Program-made: the position numbers and the translations under genes
Notes under the pieces: generated by a model
Database searches by the model: none
Told to the model about the DNA's origin: nothing
Seen by the model: the letters and a program-made list of their open reading frames with translations, nothing else
Assembly: GCA_038277395.1 (NCBI GenBank)
Contig: CM076196.1
Span: forward strand, 33,026,548 to 33,090,547
Source: Dryocosmus kuriphilus
Lineage: Eukaryota > Arthropoda > Insecta > Hymenoptera > Cynipidae
Direction: 5' to 3'
DNA length: 64,000 nt
In this document: positions 13,389 through 24,741 of the stretch, one piece after another
How the letters are laid out: every line of letters starts with the position of its first letter
How positions within the stretch are numbered: the stretch's first letter is position 1

Positions 13389-16300
13389 AGCAATGTGCCG
13401 TTGAAAGTTTCATTTGGAAAACTTTCACTTTGAAAGTTTCAAAACGTGAAATTTATGATCAACGAAATTTTTGACGAAACTTATGAAAATTTAACGAATT
13501 TAGCGTATATAAATTATATATTTTGGAATGTTTACATTACAAACATTATATATTAAAGTATTTTATAAAATTTCAAATCATTGTTAAAAACTTAAAAGGA
13601 TTTCAAACAATTTCAAGTAATTTAAAAAAATTTCAAAGGGTTTTATATAATTCAGAGTGATTTGAAAAAATTTTCGAAATATTTCAATGCATTTTAAAAT
13701 ATTTCAATAAATTTCGAAAGATTTCAAGCGACTTCAAATGATTCTAAGAAATTTATGACAATTTCAAGTGATTTGAAGAAATTTCGAAGGATTTTAAAGG
13801 ATTTTCGAAGAATTCTGAAGGATCTTAAACAATCTAGAGTGATTTAAAAAAAATGGAAAATTTTTTTAATAATTTTCAAATATTTTAATCAATTTCGAAA
13901 GATTTTAAGAAATAATTTCTAAAAAATTTCAAAGGATTTTAAACGATATTAAAAATTTAAAAGGATTTAAAATAATCTAGAACGATTTTAAGTAATTTAA
14001 AAATATTTTAAAGTATTTAAAAGAATTTGGAATGATTTTTACAAAATTTCAAAATACATAAAAACATTTTAAAATATTTTTCAAAATTTGGAAGGATTTT
14101 AAGCTACTTCAATTGATTTAAAAATTTTTCAAGAGATTTTAAAGGATCGTGTAATATTTTAAAGAATTAAAATGATCTTGAAGAATTTCGAGGAAGTTTA
14201 AAAAGATTTAAAAGTAATAATGGTTTTTCAAAAATGTTTTTACGAATATTTTTAAATTTCTTAAGGGATTTGGAAATATTGTAAAGTATTTAAAAGTTGT
14301 TTTTGAATTTTAAAGAATATAAAGCAATTTTAAGCAGATCTCAAAATATCTCAATAGATTTAAAAACATTTTTACTAATTTTGAGAAGATTTTCAGTGAA
14401 TTTTTGATTTCTTAAGAGATTTTAGGGTATATCAAAGTATTTTAAATAAATTTAAGTGATGTTAAAACATTTTAAAGATGTTGAAGTGATTTTTCAAATA
14501 TTTAATAGTATTTTATTAAATTTTGAATCATTGTTAAAAACTTAAAAGGATTTCAAACAATTTCAAGTAATTGAAAAAAATTTCAAAGGGTTTTATATAA
14601 CTTAGAATGATTTGAAAAAATTTTCGAAATATTTCAATGCATTTTAATATATCTCAATGCATTTAAAAATATTTTAATAAATTTTGAAAGATTTCAAGCG
14701 ACTTAAAATGATTTTAAGAAATTTCTGACAATTTCAAGTGATTAGAAGAAATTTCGAAGGATTTTAAAGGATTTTCGAACGATTCTGAAGGATTTTAAGC
14801 AATCTAGCACTTTCAAAAAAAATTCAAAAATTTTTTAATCATTTTCAAATATTTTAATCAATTGGGAAAGATTTTAAGAAATGATTTTTAAAAAACTTCA
14901 AAGGATTTTAAAGGATATTAAAAATTTAAAAGGATTTTAAATAATTTAGAACGATTTTAAGTAATTTAAAAATATTTTAAAGTATTTGAAAGAATTTGGA
15001 ATGATTTTCACAAAATTTCAAAATACATAAAAACATTCAAAAATATTTTTAAAAATCTGGAAGGATCTTAAGCCACTTCAATTGATTTTAAATTTTTTCA
15101 AGAGATTCTAAAGGATCGTGTAATATTTAAGGAATTAAAATGATCTTGAAGAATTTCGAGGAAAATTAAAAAGACTTAAAAGTAATAATGGTTTTTCAAA
15201 TTTTTTTTTTACGAATATTTTAAAATTTCTTAAGGGATTTGGGAATATATTAAAGTATTTGAAAGTTGTTTTTGAATTTTAAAGAATATAAAGCGGTTTT
15301 AAGCAGATCTCAAAATATCTCAATAGATTTAGAAATATTTTTACTAATTTTTAGAAGATTTTCAGTGAATTTTTGATTTCTTAAGAGATTTTAAGATATG
15401 TCAAAGTATTTTAAATAAATTTAAGTGATTTTAAAACATCTTAAAGATGTTGAAGTGATTTTTAAAATATTTAATAGTATTTTATTAAATTTCGATTCAT
15501 TGTTAAAAACCTAAAAGGATTTCAAACAATTTCAAGTAATTTAAAAAAAATTTCAAAGGGTTTTATATAACTTAGAGTGATTTGAAAAAATTTTCGAAAT
15601 ATTTCAATGCATTTTAAAATATCTCAATGCATTTAAAAATACTTTAATAAATTTTGAAAGATTTCAAGCGACTTCAAATGATTTTAAGAAATTTTTGACA
15701 ATTTCAAGTGATTAGAAGAAATTTCGAAGGATTTTAAAGGATTTTCGAAGGATTTTGAAGGGTCTTAAACAATCTAGCACTTTCAAAAAAAATTCAAAAA
15801 TTTTTTAATCATTTTCAAGTATTTTAATCAATTTCGAAAGATTTTAAGAAATGATTTTAAAACATTTTAAAGATGTTGAAGTGATTTTAAAAATATTTAA
15901 TAGTATTTTATTAAATTTCGAATAATTTTTAAACATTCGAAGATATTTTGAACAATTTATAGCGATTTTAAGATATTTCCAAGAACTTTGAAAGATTTTA
16001 AAGAATTTCGAGTGATCCTAAAAATATTTCTAATATTTTAAAAAGTTTCAATGGATTTTAAGCGATTTCGAGAGAGTTTAAGGAATTTCAAGAGATTTTA
16101 AAGGATTTTGTAATATTTTTAAGTATTTCAAGAGATTTAAAAGAACTTAAAGGAATTCTAAAAATATCTTCGAAAACTTCAAAATATTCTCAGTTATTTT
16201 AAAGAACTTTAAGAGATTTTATAAAATAGAAAATAAATAGACTACTTCAAAGCAATTTTAAGGGATTTGAAGCCATTTTGAATGCATTGGAAAAATTTCA

Positions 16301-17812
16301 AGATATTTCAAAGAAACTTGAAAGAATATCAAGGGATTCTAAGTGATTCTTAGGAATTTGTTAGATATTTTAGGAATAAAAAATATTTTTAGAGTGTTCA
16401 AGAGATTTTTAAGGATTCTTAAGATTATAAAGTGATTTCAAAAACATCTCAAAGTATGTTAATAAAATTTTAAAAGGATTTAAAATGATTTTTAGGAGTT
16501 TCAGAGGATAAGAAAGGATTTTCAAAAACTTTGAACTTTTTTTAAAAATATTTCTATTGATTTTTGAAAATTTTCTAAGTTTTAAATGAGTTTCAGGATT
16601 TTAAAGAGATTTAGGTAATCTTGAATGAATTTAAAGAATTTTAACGGATTTCAAAGAAACTTTAAAGAAATTTAAGAGATTTCATATGATTTTTGGGAAT
16701 CTTTTAGAGATTCTAAAGCATTACGAAGTATTCCAAGGAAATTCAAGGAATTTTTAATGATTTTAAAGAACTTAAAGTGATTTTTAAAATATTTCAATGA
16801 TAGATCTCAAACCATTTTTAAAAGTTTGAAAGGATTTCAATCGATTTAAAGGAGTTTCGAGGGATTTTCGAGGGGTATAAAGAAATTGTAAATATTTAAA
16901 AGGATTTATAATGATTTTAAGAAACTTCAATGGTTTTTAAAGAATTAAAAAAAAATCTAGTATTTTAAAGACATTTCATTTATATTCTTTAAATCTTGTA
17001 ACATTCTTAAAAATTGAAATACTTTCAATAAAATTTTTTTTATGAATCCCCTAGAACTCCTTAAAAGCGCTTGAAATCGCTTGAAATCCTTTGAAATTAA
17101 AAAAAAAAATCTTTTAAAATCTCTTAAAACGCTTTGAAATGTTTTTAAAATCTCTTTAAACTCTTGAAATTCATTTAAAATAGCGAACGCTAATTTTTTC
17201 GATTAAAATTATTAAAATAATTGTAAACGCTTCTTCAGGGGCAGCGAAATTAAAAAATTATTTATTGCTTCTCGAATATTACTTAGAAATTATTTTATTT
17301 GCATAAACAAATAATTCATTTATCGCTAGAAAATTGCTTAGAGATTGGCTGAACTGACGATATCAATATTTAATTAATTATCTCAATTTCTGGTTTTAAA
17401 CAAAGATAAACAGCTTTAATTACAAGATATGGTAAACAGAAAAAAAAATTACATGAGGTGTAAAATATAAATAAGTTTCATGAACAAAATTGATTAAAAG
17501 TGCTTTAATTAAGCTATTATAAATCATGAACAACCTTTCAAACTTTGCCGCGTATTTATGTTAGGTTATGTTAGTTCTGACTCAGTTTATTTAATATTTG
17601 AGTAGGTTTGACAGTTTTTAGAAAGGTACATTCAGTTTATAATATGGAAAGGCTTATTTCGAATGTAAATGAGGCATTTTCCAATCTATAATTATCATAA
17701 ATGTAGTTAAAAACCCTAAAGTTTCATAAATTTGAGTGGCATTGAAACTTTTCATTGAAACTTTCCACCGAGAGTTTCAGAAAGTATAAGTTTCTGAAAC
17801 GGCACATTGCTA
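13389..17812 (+). mobile_element. Non-autonomous terminal-inverted-repeat element filled with A-tract repeats
   Basis: The termini are AGCAATGTGCCGTT at the left and its complement at the right. Both flanks carry ATCATAATT (13380-13388 and 17813-17821), a 9-bp duplication; 8 bp is possible if the boundary is moved. Subterminal regions on both sides contain GAAAGTTTC/GAAACTTTC words and GAATGTTTACATT-like pieces. The interior is a decamer array and no transposase is visible. A 9-bp duplication would suit a Mutator-like family and 8 bp a hAT family; I cannot decide. It interrupts the PLE-2 3' UTR and is the youngest layer here. Confidence 0.82.
13560..17180. repeat. Decamer-phased A-tract array, reverse orientation
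   Basis: Repeats of the type GATTTCAAGN at ~10-bp spacing, the complement of the 4740-9310 array. Larger blocks repeat at 953-967 bp: TTGTTAAAAACTTAAAAGG occurs near 13577 and 14530, with a close variant near 15497. No genes. Confidence 0.85.
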
Positions 17813-18240
17813 ATCATAATTCTGATTCATTTTTAGGTTATGCTCCATTTTTCAAACTATCATTCTGTTTCTATAAAATTCTTTTCATTCATTTTTCTCC
17901 TTACTTTCTTCTTTATAATAATAAAAATACCTTTTTCCTTTTTATCTTTTATAGGTTGACTCTCTTAGTGGATATCTTTGTTCCAAAATTTGTTCCAAAT
18001 TATACAAATTTTTTCTCGAATTTCTCTCCAAATCTCACTTTAAATAGGAATCTTCTATAACTTGATCTCTCACATGTACTAAAAATGACTACACTCCGTT
18101 ATTTTGATAATATTTTATCTGACTCCAAAATTTATCGTAAGTTTAAATTTAATTATTCATCACTTGAATCTTATATCTATATTTCCATTGATATGATTTT
18201 CTCCATATTATACTTCCAACAGATTCTTAACCTTGTAAAC

Positions 18241-18274
18241 CTGAAGAGGTCAACAATATTGTTGACGAAACGTC
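18241..18274 (+). ncRNA. Hammerhead ribozyme motif of PLE-2
   Basis: CTGAAGA is followed by a stem-II hairpin GTCAACAATATTGTTGAC, GAAA and CGTC. The stem III is the minimal self-complementary ACGU and C is the predicted cleavage-site base. It lies ~95 bp before the PLE tail. Confidence 0.85.
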
Positions 18275-18344
18275 ATCATGAATAAATTATTCTAAATTTA
18301 TACTATGGTCTGGATGTGTCGCTATTCTCACTGAAACTACGCAC

Positions 18345-19977
18345 AGCAGATGTTCCTGAACTGAATGAGTGGTTCCAGTTTCGGGGTAGCGGGGAAAAAA
18401 ATGATTTCATCATAATGTTGTAGATGAAATTTTGCAAACGATGTCTCAAGAAGTTCTTTTAAAAATACTGCAAAGAATTAGGAGTGCAGAGTTCTACGCT
18501 ATTATTGGGGATGAAACGTCATATGCAGCACGTAAAGAGCAATTTTCGTTTTCAGTTAGAACCGTTTCCCAAGAGTTGATGATCGAAGAGGATTTTCTGG
18601 GGTTTTACGAAACCACTAATACAAAATCTGCCACTCTGTATGAAATTATTAAGGATATTATGATTCGGTTTGAATTGGATATGTCTCGTTTACGTGGCGA
18701 GTGCTACGATGGTGCAGCAAATATGTCTGGAGATATATCTGGTCTTCAGAAGCGTATACGCGAAGATGAACCAGCCGCATTATACATTGACTGTCGGCAA
18801 CACACAGTGAGCTTAGTTGTCCAAGGCGCCATGGAAGGTGTTACACCTATTAAAAACTTTTTCTGGTAATCTCAAAGAAGCGATCAATATTATTCGCGAT
18901 TTTCCGAAAAGATTAGCTCAATTTGAAGAACTCCTTACCGATGAGAGCCCGGGTTTAATGCCGTTTTGTCCAACAAGGTGGTTGCTTTGCATTAAATCAG
19001 CAAAAAGAATGTACAACAAAACGGTGTACAATGCGTGCCTCAACTTTTTCGAAGAAAAGCGCGACGACCGCGAGTCGGATGCATCTGCATGTGCTAAGGC
19101 TGATGGGCTATATAAAGCCATGGACAGTTTTGAGTTCTACTTCTTCATGACCATTGTTATTTCAATTTTAGAAAGAGTTGAGGTTCTGAACACTGATCTC
19201 CAAAAATGTGAACTCAGTATTAGTGAGGCACATGACAAAATCCGTATCGTAACGGAACACCTAGAAAAAATTAGAAGTTCTGGGTTTGAAGACATTTGGA
19301 CGAAAGCTGTCGAAGGCTCATTTGCCCTCGATCTACCTGAACCATAAATTCCTCGTCAGCGTAAAAAATCTACTAGAATTGACTCTACTTCAAACAATGC
19401 ACACGCATATTCTAGTGCAAAAGAATATTATCAGAAAATTTTCTACGAGCTGAATGACCGAGTCATTGTTTCGATGAGAGATAGATTTGACTGCGAAGCT
19501 TCGAAACTTTTAGAAAAATTCGAAGATTATGTGACCGGGAAAAATTCGAACTTAACAACAATTACATCCTTTTATCAGAAAGATTTCGATTCTGACCATT
19601 AATCTCTTCATCGACAGATGCTTCTTGATCAGATTACACTGAAAGATGTTAAAATCAAGTCGTTACAGGACGTTGTAAACTATTTAAAAGTGAATCGTAA
19701 CCTTGGCGATTTAATACCGGAGTTTCTGAAACTTGTAAGACTCCTCTTAACTATAACAGCATCATCTTGTAGAGCTGAAAGATCGTTCTCCGCATTGCGA
19801 AGATTAAAAAATTATTTACGATCATCGATGAAAGCAAATAGGTTAAATCACCTTTCTCTGTTACATGTCCATTCCGACCTGACAAATCAATTATTGAAAA
19901 ACAACCGCATCGAGATAATTAACAAGTTTATTTGCAAAAATCAGTTGCGAAAAAGTACATTTACTATTTTAAAATAA
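18345..19977 (+). pseudogene. hAT transposase, broken
   Basis: The RNase-H-like core is visible: GDETSYAARKEQFSF (first acidic region), then CYDGAANMSG, the typical second acidic motif, then IDCRQHTVSLVVQ. These lie in one frame up to ~18866. A one-step frameshift moves the coding to the frame 18817-19977, with CPTRWLLCIKSA and a C-terminal hAT dimerisation region (SSCRAERSFSALRRLKNYLRSSM, shown here as SSCRAERSFSALRRLKN) at about 19770-19830. In-frame TAA stops at 19345 and ~19600 break this second frame. The N-terminal zinc-finger region is probably lost or displaced by the PLE insertion. It resembles the ZMYM/DUF4371-type hAT group; the precise subfamily is inference. Confidence 0.9.
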
Positions 19978-20173
19978 AAAAATATGACTTACATATTATA
20001 TTTATTATATAAGAATATATTATATATTATACCAAAAATTGACATGTTCTAGAATTGTATAAACAAAGGAAATAGTACATATATTACCAAAAAATCACAT
20101 TTTTACCAGACCCCCCCCCCCCCCCCCCCCCCCCCAGCGCGTTACAACTCCACACCTGGGAAAAATTCGTCCC
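19978..20173 (+). repeat. hAT 3' terminal region with 25-bp poly-C tract
   Basis: AT-rich sequence is followed by a run of 25 C (20111-20135), then CTCCACACCTGGG and the terminal GCCGGCCCTG. The run length may be an assembly estimate. Confidence 0.7.
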
Positions 20174-20181
20174 GCCGGCCC

Positions 20182-21589
20182 TGGTATTCACAAATATTGC
20201 AAAGTGGTGTAATTTCCCCGCCACGCCGGCAGGAATCGTTGTAGCAACGTTGTCACAACCGTCACTTTCTAACTTTCTGACGAACGGGCACAAGCGGAAT
20301 AATCGTTGTGGCAACGTTGGTTCAACCGGTAAAATTTCCGCTTATGTTGAACGCCAATCGTTGCCCTAATGTTGTTTGGATTGGTTGCCAGTAGGTTGGC
20401 TCAACGTTGGCGCACCATCGGTATTACATATATATTACATGTATGTATTACATATATAAGTCTAGTTTTATAGCTTGCTTTTACTTTCCAATAAAGGGAT
20501 TTGAAAAGTATTTTATTCTGTAATTATTGTCGGCGTATTAATAATGCAACATTAAGGCAACGCTGCACAACCTTCGTATAAGTGTTTGTAGATTCCCATC
20601 GCGCTCGATGATCCCGACGGTGCGTCAACGTTGGGACAAATTTTTAAAATATTATTAAAACTATTCTTCACAGCAAGAATACTTAATAAAATTAAATGTG
20701 TACTGCTAATGACAGAAATAGCCCTTTTTAATTTCTTTGCCAAAATATGGCAGTTACATTATAGTTTCTTTCTTTACAAGAAGGACAACTAACCATAATA
20801 ACAGTTTGTTTTGGTTGGCCTGCATGACCTTCAAAATTTTCGCTAAAAGCTGCATTAGCTACAGCACGTGCACTCAACCCAACAGCAAATAAGGATTTTC
20901 AATAATTATTAATGAAGAGCGTTAAGTTACTAACACATTTAATATTACACTTTGGTATTATTCAATATTTAAACATATGAATTGCAAAAATTTTCATCAG
21001 TGTTGATGGCAAAATGTCGCGAGAGTGGCATTTCACGTCGTGTGGACTCTCGGTACATTCCACGCACCAGACGTCCAGCCGTTTGCGTCTTGAAATATTA
21101 ATAATTTTTAAACCATCAATTCAATTGATGTCAAACTTTCTAAAAAAACGTCTTTCAACATTCATCCACAACTTTCTCACTGGAAGTTTATTGTTGTTCA
21201 AAATTCGCTCGCTAAACGAAGCGCTTGAAGATTATAATTCATGATTTTTACAATGTCTAAACAAATAATTAACAACAATATTTGCTTTTTTCTTTTTTAG
21301 TTAGTCTTAGAAGACTTAAACACGTGATTTGTTATTAATTAAAGCAAAAAATTCTGAAAATTGGCTAAGTTAGGGCGAGTTGAAGTTAAAAAAGATTAAA
21401 ATTTTTTGTTTTCAAAAAATCTACTTTTTTCCAATTATTTCAAAAACTAAAAAAGCTACAAAATTTTGCAAAAGGAAGAAAAGATGCGCTTTGAAATTCT
21501 CTACAAATTTCGGTTCTTAAAATTAACATTTGAACAATTTTTAAAATTGACGTTCTGGACAATTCTTCTCACGCTGAATCCATGCGTAT
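20182..21589. other. Intergenic stretch with imperfect CAACGTTG palindromes
   Basis: The palindrome CAACGTTG and near variants (GCAACGTTG, TCAACGTTGG) recur at 20240-20420 and ~20540-20640, in GC-richer DNA than the surroundings. This looks like a decayed dispersed repeat. From 20650 to 21589 I see no gene. Confidence 0.5.
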
Positions 21590-22125
21590 CCCCTTTTGAC
21601 TTCGGGAGGTTCAATTCCATTTTTCTACAGATATGTCGATGATATCATTAATGCAATGCCACAAGATAAATTAGATTATATGTTGAATATTTTCAACTCT
21701 TACAGTTCTAACATAAAGTTTACGATTGAGAAAGAAATAAATTTCCAAATTAGTTTCTTAGACACATTTATTATTCGAAACGGCAATGAATTAAAAATTG
21801 ATTGTTATCAAAAACCAATTTGGTGTGGTAGGTTTTTAAATTTCAATTCATTCCACCCGAACAATTACAAAATTGGAGTCATCAGGGGTTTATTTTTTAG
21901 AATGTTTAGAATATCTAGCATTGAATTTAGAAGCAAAAATATTAACTTCATTAAAAAATCTCTTTTAAATAATGGTTATCCAAAATCTTTGATTGATATG
22001 TGCTTAAAAAAAGAAACTTACCGTTTTTATAATTCTGAGTCTTTTCTCAATCAATCTAACAAAAAACCAGACAATAAATTTATTGATTTTACAGTTCTAC
22101 CTTATATCAAAAATCTTTCAGAGAA
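21590..22125 (+). pseudogene. PLE-3, RT fragment upstream of the PLE-4 insertion
   Basis: The frame carries the reverse-transcriptase catalytic box RYVDDI (YVDD codons at 21632-21643), followed by the thumb/linker region with the PLE-type pattern SFLDTFIIRNGNELKIDCYQ and GRFLNFNS. RT motifs upstream of C are absent, so the copy is 5'-truncated near 21590. The frame runs into the insertion site at 22125. Reading across 22125 to 27162, after removing the insert and one duplication copy, stays in the same frame and leads into the PLE-3 endonuclease. Family is distinct from PLE-4, with a different linker and GETGRS in place of GQTKRS. Confidence 0.87.
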
Positions 22126-22233
22126 TATAATCGAGGAAACATTTTAAGTCCTCATAATCGATTTAACGTCCAGGAATAAAAATAATAGAAAGAAGATATC
22201 AACGCATCCAGACAAAATAATTTAATGTAACGT

Positions 22234-22267
22234 AACGTTTCGTCACTCAGCTGAGAGACCTCATCAG
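22234..22267 (-). ncRNA. Hammerhead ribozyme motif, PLE-4 left terminus
   Basis: The minus strand reads CTGATGA, a stem-II region built on CTCAGCTGAG, then GACGAAACGTT. The canonical GAAA and the palindromic ACGU stem III are intact. Confidence 0.88.
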
Positions 22268-22884
22268 CCAGTAATATAAAATTTAAATCTAAAGAAAATA
22301 CAAAATTCACCTTAGAAATAAGAATACACATCAGAAATCAGAAGTAAAAAGATTGTACAAGGTAAAACTTACCAAAAATATGTTAAGTTAAAATTTTGGA
22401 GTCATGTTGTCAAAAATACTCAGAACGGATCTTGCAAATTTTGGTAGAAAGTAAAAAAGTTGTCAGTCTTGTCAGTACTCAAATGCATCTAAAAAATAAT
22501 AAAACCGAAGAAAAATAAGTAAAATTTAGAAAAATTTGAAAAATTTTTTATTTTAGGTTAGGATTGTTTTAAGTATGTAAGAACTAAGATAGTTATCTTG
22601 TAAGAATTAGAAGAAATTTGGAAAAAAAAAAAACGGATGATAATAAAATTGAGAGGCCCATAATAGCCATTTTAAGTTAGTTAAATGAACATTGTAAAAA
22701 ATAATGAAACTTTAAAAATGTGAATTTGGCAGTGAGTACATAGCCATGATGAGGCGGTGTGAGTACTGACCAAATGGAGCAGATTCATAGAATTGAAAGG
22801 TTATAAGTGAAAAAATGTAAGCGCCAAAATTCAAAAAGATATGATAAGGAAACAAATTATAGAATTTAGAGATTTGGACAAAAA

Positions 22885-23343
22885 TCAATCGTTCAAAGTA
22901 TTTAATATTGAGTTATATGCAGAATTGTAAAATTGAAGGTCGGTAATTTTATTTAAAGCACTATTACCCCTCTTCTTTATATAAATCATTTCGACAAACA
23001 AACGTTTATAAAAATTTTGTTCTTTATGTAGGATCTTTATATCATCCCATTTCGTAGAGGAAGAATACACCGTTGTGATCTGCATGAATATGTTTTGCTA
23101 TTTCTTTTCTATTTTTAATACAATGTTGGACATTTCTCAGATGTTCGTTTCTTCTAGTATCCAAAGATCTTTTGGTTTGGCCAATGTATGATAAGCCACA
23201 AGAACAGTTGAGTTCCAAAACAACATTACATTGATCAAGTTTACTTATAGGGTCTTTTCCTAGTTTAATGAAAACATCAAATTTTGAATCTATTTTAAAA
23301 ATAGTGTTTATATTGAAATCAGAAAAAGTCTACGAATGGAATA
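22885..23343 (-). pseudogene. PLE-4 GIY-YIG endonuclease part
   Basis: The minus strand has GLSYIGQTKRSLDTRRNEHL, then HCIKNRKEIAKHIHADHNG. A frameshift and stop follow near 23055 (YEMG stop), and WDDIKILHKEQNFYKR then continues in another frame to the stop at 22885. The inverted tail copy at 26213-26420 has the same early stop, so both derive from one already damaged template. Upstream it is separated from the RT by the 23344-24739 element. With that element removed, the junction reads DIS-Y-SIRRL, matching the equivalent site of PLE-9. Confidence 0.87.
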
Positions 23344-24739
23344 AGGTAGTTGACCCAGTCCTCGATAGGAACCCAGTAGTCGATAACTTCGACGAATAAA
23401 GTGAATTTATATTATTTTTTTTCATCATTTTATAGTAAAAAGAAAAGTTTGATATTCAGAAAGTATCAATTATCAAATATGAATTGTATTGCTAGTCTGT
23501 GCTCGCGCCATCTGTGAGAAAAAAATAATATTAGACGTCGATCTCGGATGCGACACGTCTCTCGATGGTTTTGTAAGCCGTCATGCTAGCGGACAACCAA
23601 GTTTCTATCGGCGTTTTTCCTGTGGTAATTATTATTTTTTCATGCCCTAAATTGATAACTGTGATGAAATTTAATTGAAATGGGCAAAGTCAATAAGGTA
23701 AGATATAATTTATAATCGAAATACCTATTAAATCACATTATCGACAACCCCGTTTTCGTTTCACATATGTATCCAGTTGTCGATAGTCAATAATTTTGAT
23801 CATTTCTTGTAGTAAATCTATATTTAAAATTATTCTTTCTATATTTTGAAGATAATTTTGTGTTTAACAGCTTATTTGACTAATTACATAATTTTAAAAA
23901 GAAAAAACTTCACAAAAAAACATCTGTTCTAGCCTCACTTTTGAACTTATTGTTTTTCGTTGATAAAAGATTTTTAAGCTTTGAAATAATAAGTAAAAAT
24001 TAGGTGTAAGTACTACTCGCTGCCGTTTCCTATATGGTAAAAGCTTTAAAAAATGCAAGTAAGTACCTAATGTTTTCGTGCAAGCTGTTTCTAATTTATA
24101 GGAGTTCATTTCACTAGTCGATTTCTTGCATTTTAAATATTGTAAAATTATATTATCTATAAGGGGTGTATTCAGATCGAGTACATTAATAATATTATAT
24201 TTTATTTATTTTATCTAAAGTTTACCTCAAGTTCAGACATTGACATAAATATTTATATGTACTTTCGCTCATTTGTGCTCAATTGTAAGGATCACTTATG
24301 CATTATAACTTTTATGAAAGGTGTTATATGTAAATCTTCGTTTGCTACTGCACAATTAATAATAAAAAATTGAATTTACTATTTTATTCATTGTAATTCC
24401 GATTTGAATAAAATATTTAACCTATAAGCTCCTGCGCATAACCTAACTTTTTCGTCAATATCGGGAACCTATCGAGGACTGGGTCTTCAGATGATCGAAA
24501 ACTGCTCCAGCCTGTAAAAAGGCTATCGACGCAACTGCTCCCGGAAGATTCTCTTTTCAATTGTATTTTAAAATATTACCTAAAGTAAAAAAAATATTTT
24601 ACTTGACATTTTCTATTAATAAAAGGTGTAAATTAACTGTTGAAAACGATACAAGGACTATTTTCTTTTATTCAGATAGTGTTTATAAAAAAAATACTCG
24701 AGTCTCTTCCTAAGCTATCGAGGACTGGGTCAACTACCT
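23344..24739. mobile_element. TA-flanked inverted-repeat DNA element in PLE-4
   Basis: Terminal inverted repeats begin AGGTAGTTGACCCAGTCCTC (continuing GATAG, ~25 bp), with flanking TA at 23342-23343 and 24740-24741. Removing the element plus one TA restores the PLE motif order. A further copy of the terminal motif (CCTATCGAGGACTGGGTC) lies inside at ~24467, followed by a short region that may be a second subterminal repeat. No transposase is recognised; a 71-codon frame at 23894-24109 has no motif. TA duplication suits Tc1/mariner-like mobilisation, which is inference. Confidence 0.85.
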
Positions 24740-24741
24740 TA

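Larger units (their letters stand above)
12385..18335 (+). mobile_element. PLE-2 inserted in the hAT element and split by an A-tract element
   Basis: This is 5'-truncated Penelope-like sequence. It runs from the late RT/linker region at ~12385 through the GIY-YIG domain to a stop at 13089, then 3' UTR (13090-13388). It resumes at 17822 after the nested element and continues to a hammerhead (18241) and the tail GTCTGGATGTGTCGC, which resembles the tails of the PLEs ending at 27149 and 48781. No clear target duplication for this insertion was found. Confidence 0.8.
12062..20173 (+). mobile_element. hAT transposon, complete ends, with nested insertions
   Basis: Both ends carry the hAT-style inverted repeat CAGGGCCGGCGG (start 12062, end 20173). 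It is flanked by a perfect 8-bp target duplication GTATTCAC at 12054-12061 and 20174-20181, the length expected for hAT. The subterminal CTCCACACCTGGG is also shared (about 12095 and 20147). hAT sequence proper covers 12062-~12385 and ~18336-20173. The ~5.9 kb between is a PLE that itself carries the 13389-17812 element. The transposase is broken, so the copy is dead. The original element was about 2.2 kb. Confidence 0.92.

Noticed and set aside
17225..17250. CTTCTTCAGGGGCAGCGAAATT as a further hammerhead
   Set aside because: The spacing and lack of a stem II do not fit, and no PLE sequence adjoins.
20084..20314. Minus-strand frame with a poly-Gly run
   Set aside because: Translation of the poly-C tract at the hAT terminus.
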